64,000 nt of DNA from Anseranas semipalmata (taxonomy: Eukaryota > Chordata > Aves > Anseriformes > Anseranatidae), in NCBI GenBank assembly GCA_013399115.1, contig VXAA01007270.1:5268-69267 (forward strand), written 5' to 3'. Made by a program: the position numbers and the translations under genes. The notes under the pieces were generated by a model that was given only the letters and a program-made list of their open reading frames with translations, was not told the DNA's origin and ran no database searches. This document shows positions 63,759-64,000 of the stretch, piece after piece; within the stretch, counting starts at the first letter, position 1, and every line of letters starts with the position of its first letter.

Positions 63759-64000
63759 GTATATAATCCCTGTGTCTTTAAATTGTGTGTTCCATGCCAT
63801 CATGTCACAGTTGTGCAACTTGTATTGCTCCACTGCAGAATTATTATAACTCATCAAAGTTTTTAATGTCCAGGTACAATATTATAATGTCATTTTATTG
63901 ATGTTCATTATGTCCATAAAATTCTCTGAAGTTACCTGAATGAGTTTTTGCTTTCATGCTAGCGGTTTCATGGATTAGCTGCCATCTGGCATAAAGTATC
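63759..64000 (+). other. MYLK4: MYLK4 intron, truncated by window edge
   Basis: Sequence after the GTATAT donor of kinase exon G. The next MYLK4 exon is not reached. Confidence 0.8.

Overview
The window is vertebrate nuclear DNA. It is AT-rich, has introns with consensus GT/AG splice sites, and carries one CpG island at its left edge. Every protein-coding signal I can recognise belongs to one gene on the + strand: MYLK4, myosin light chain kinase family member 4. I found no diagnostic species marker. The very low density of recognisable transposons and the simple-repeat content suggest a bird or other sauropsid, but that is inference. The gene is cut off at the right edge: the last kinase exon(s) and the C-terminal regulatory tail lie beyond base 64000.

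Layout. Bases 1-280 are a CpG island with a ZNF143-type motif at the extreme left. It is probably a shared, divergent promoter; in human the neighbour at this end of MYLK4 is WRNIP1. Three exons at 3927-5503 encode the N-terminus of the classical short MYLK4. A long intron follows, 5504 to about 41034, holding a few cassette-exon candidates and simple repeats. A second N-terminal module lies at 41035-53736: a 220-codon exon homologous to the coiled-coil N-terminus of MYLK3 (cardiac MLCK), an E/K-rich linker encoded by two more exons, and small exons whose use is uncertain. Seven exons between 56592 and 63758 encode most of the kinase domain, from the glycine loop to beyond the APE motif and helix F.

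Reading-frame phases show how the parts fit. The short N-terminus (exon ending 5503) and the long module (best closed by a proposed 20-nt micro-exon, 53717-53736) both end in phase 1. Both can therefore splice to the acceptor of the exon starting at 56592. The gene thus appears able to make a short kinase with a ~94-residue N-terminal part and a long, MYLK3-like kinase with more than 400 extra N-terminal residues. All kinase exons join in frame with no stop, and the hallmark residues are intact.

The remaining sequence is intron with homopolymers and microsatellites, the most striking being a ~173-bp GGAAA tract at 43949. There are two assembly gaps inside homopolymers and one single ambiguous base. 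I saw no tRNA, rRNA, CRISPR or intact mobile element. No second gene on either strand could be supported.
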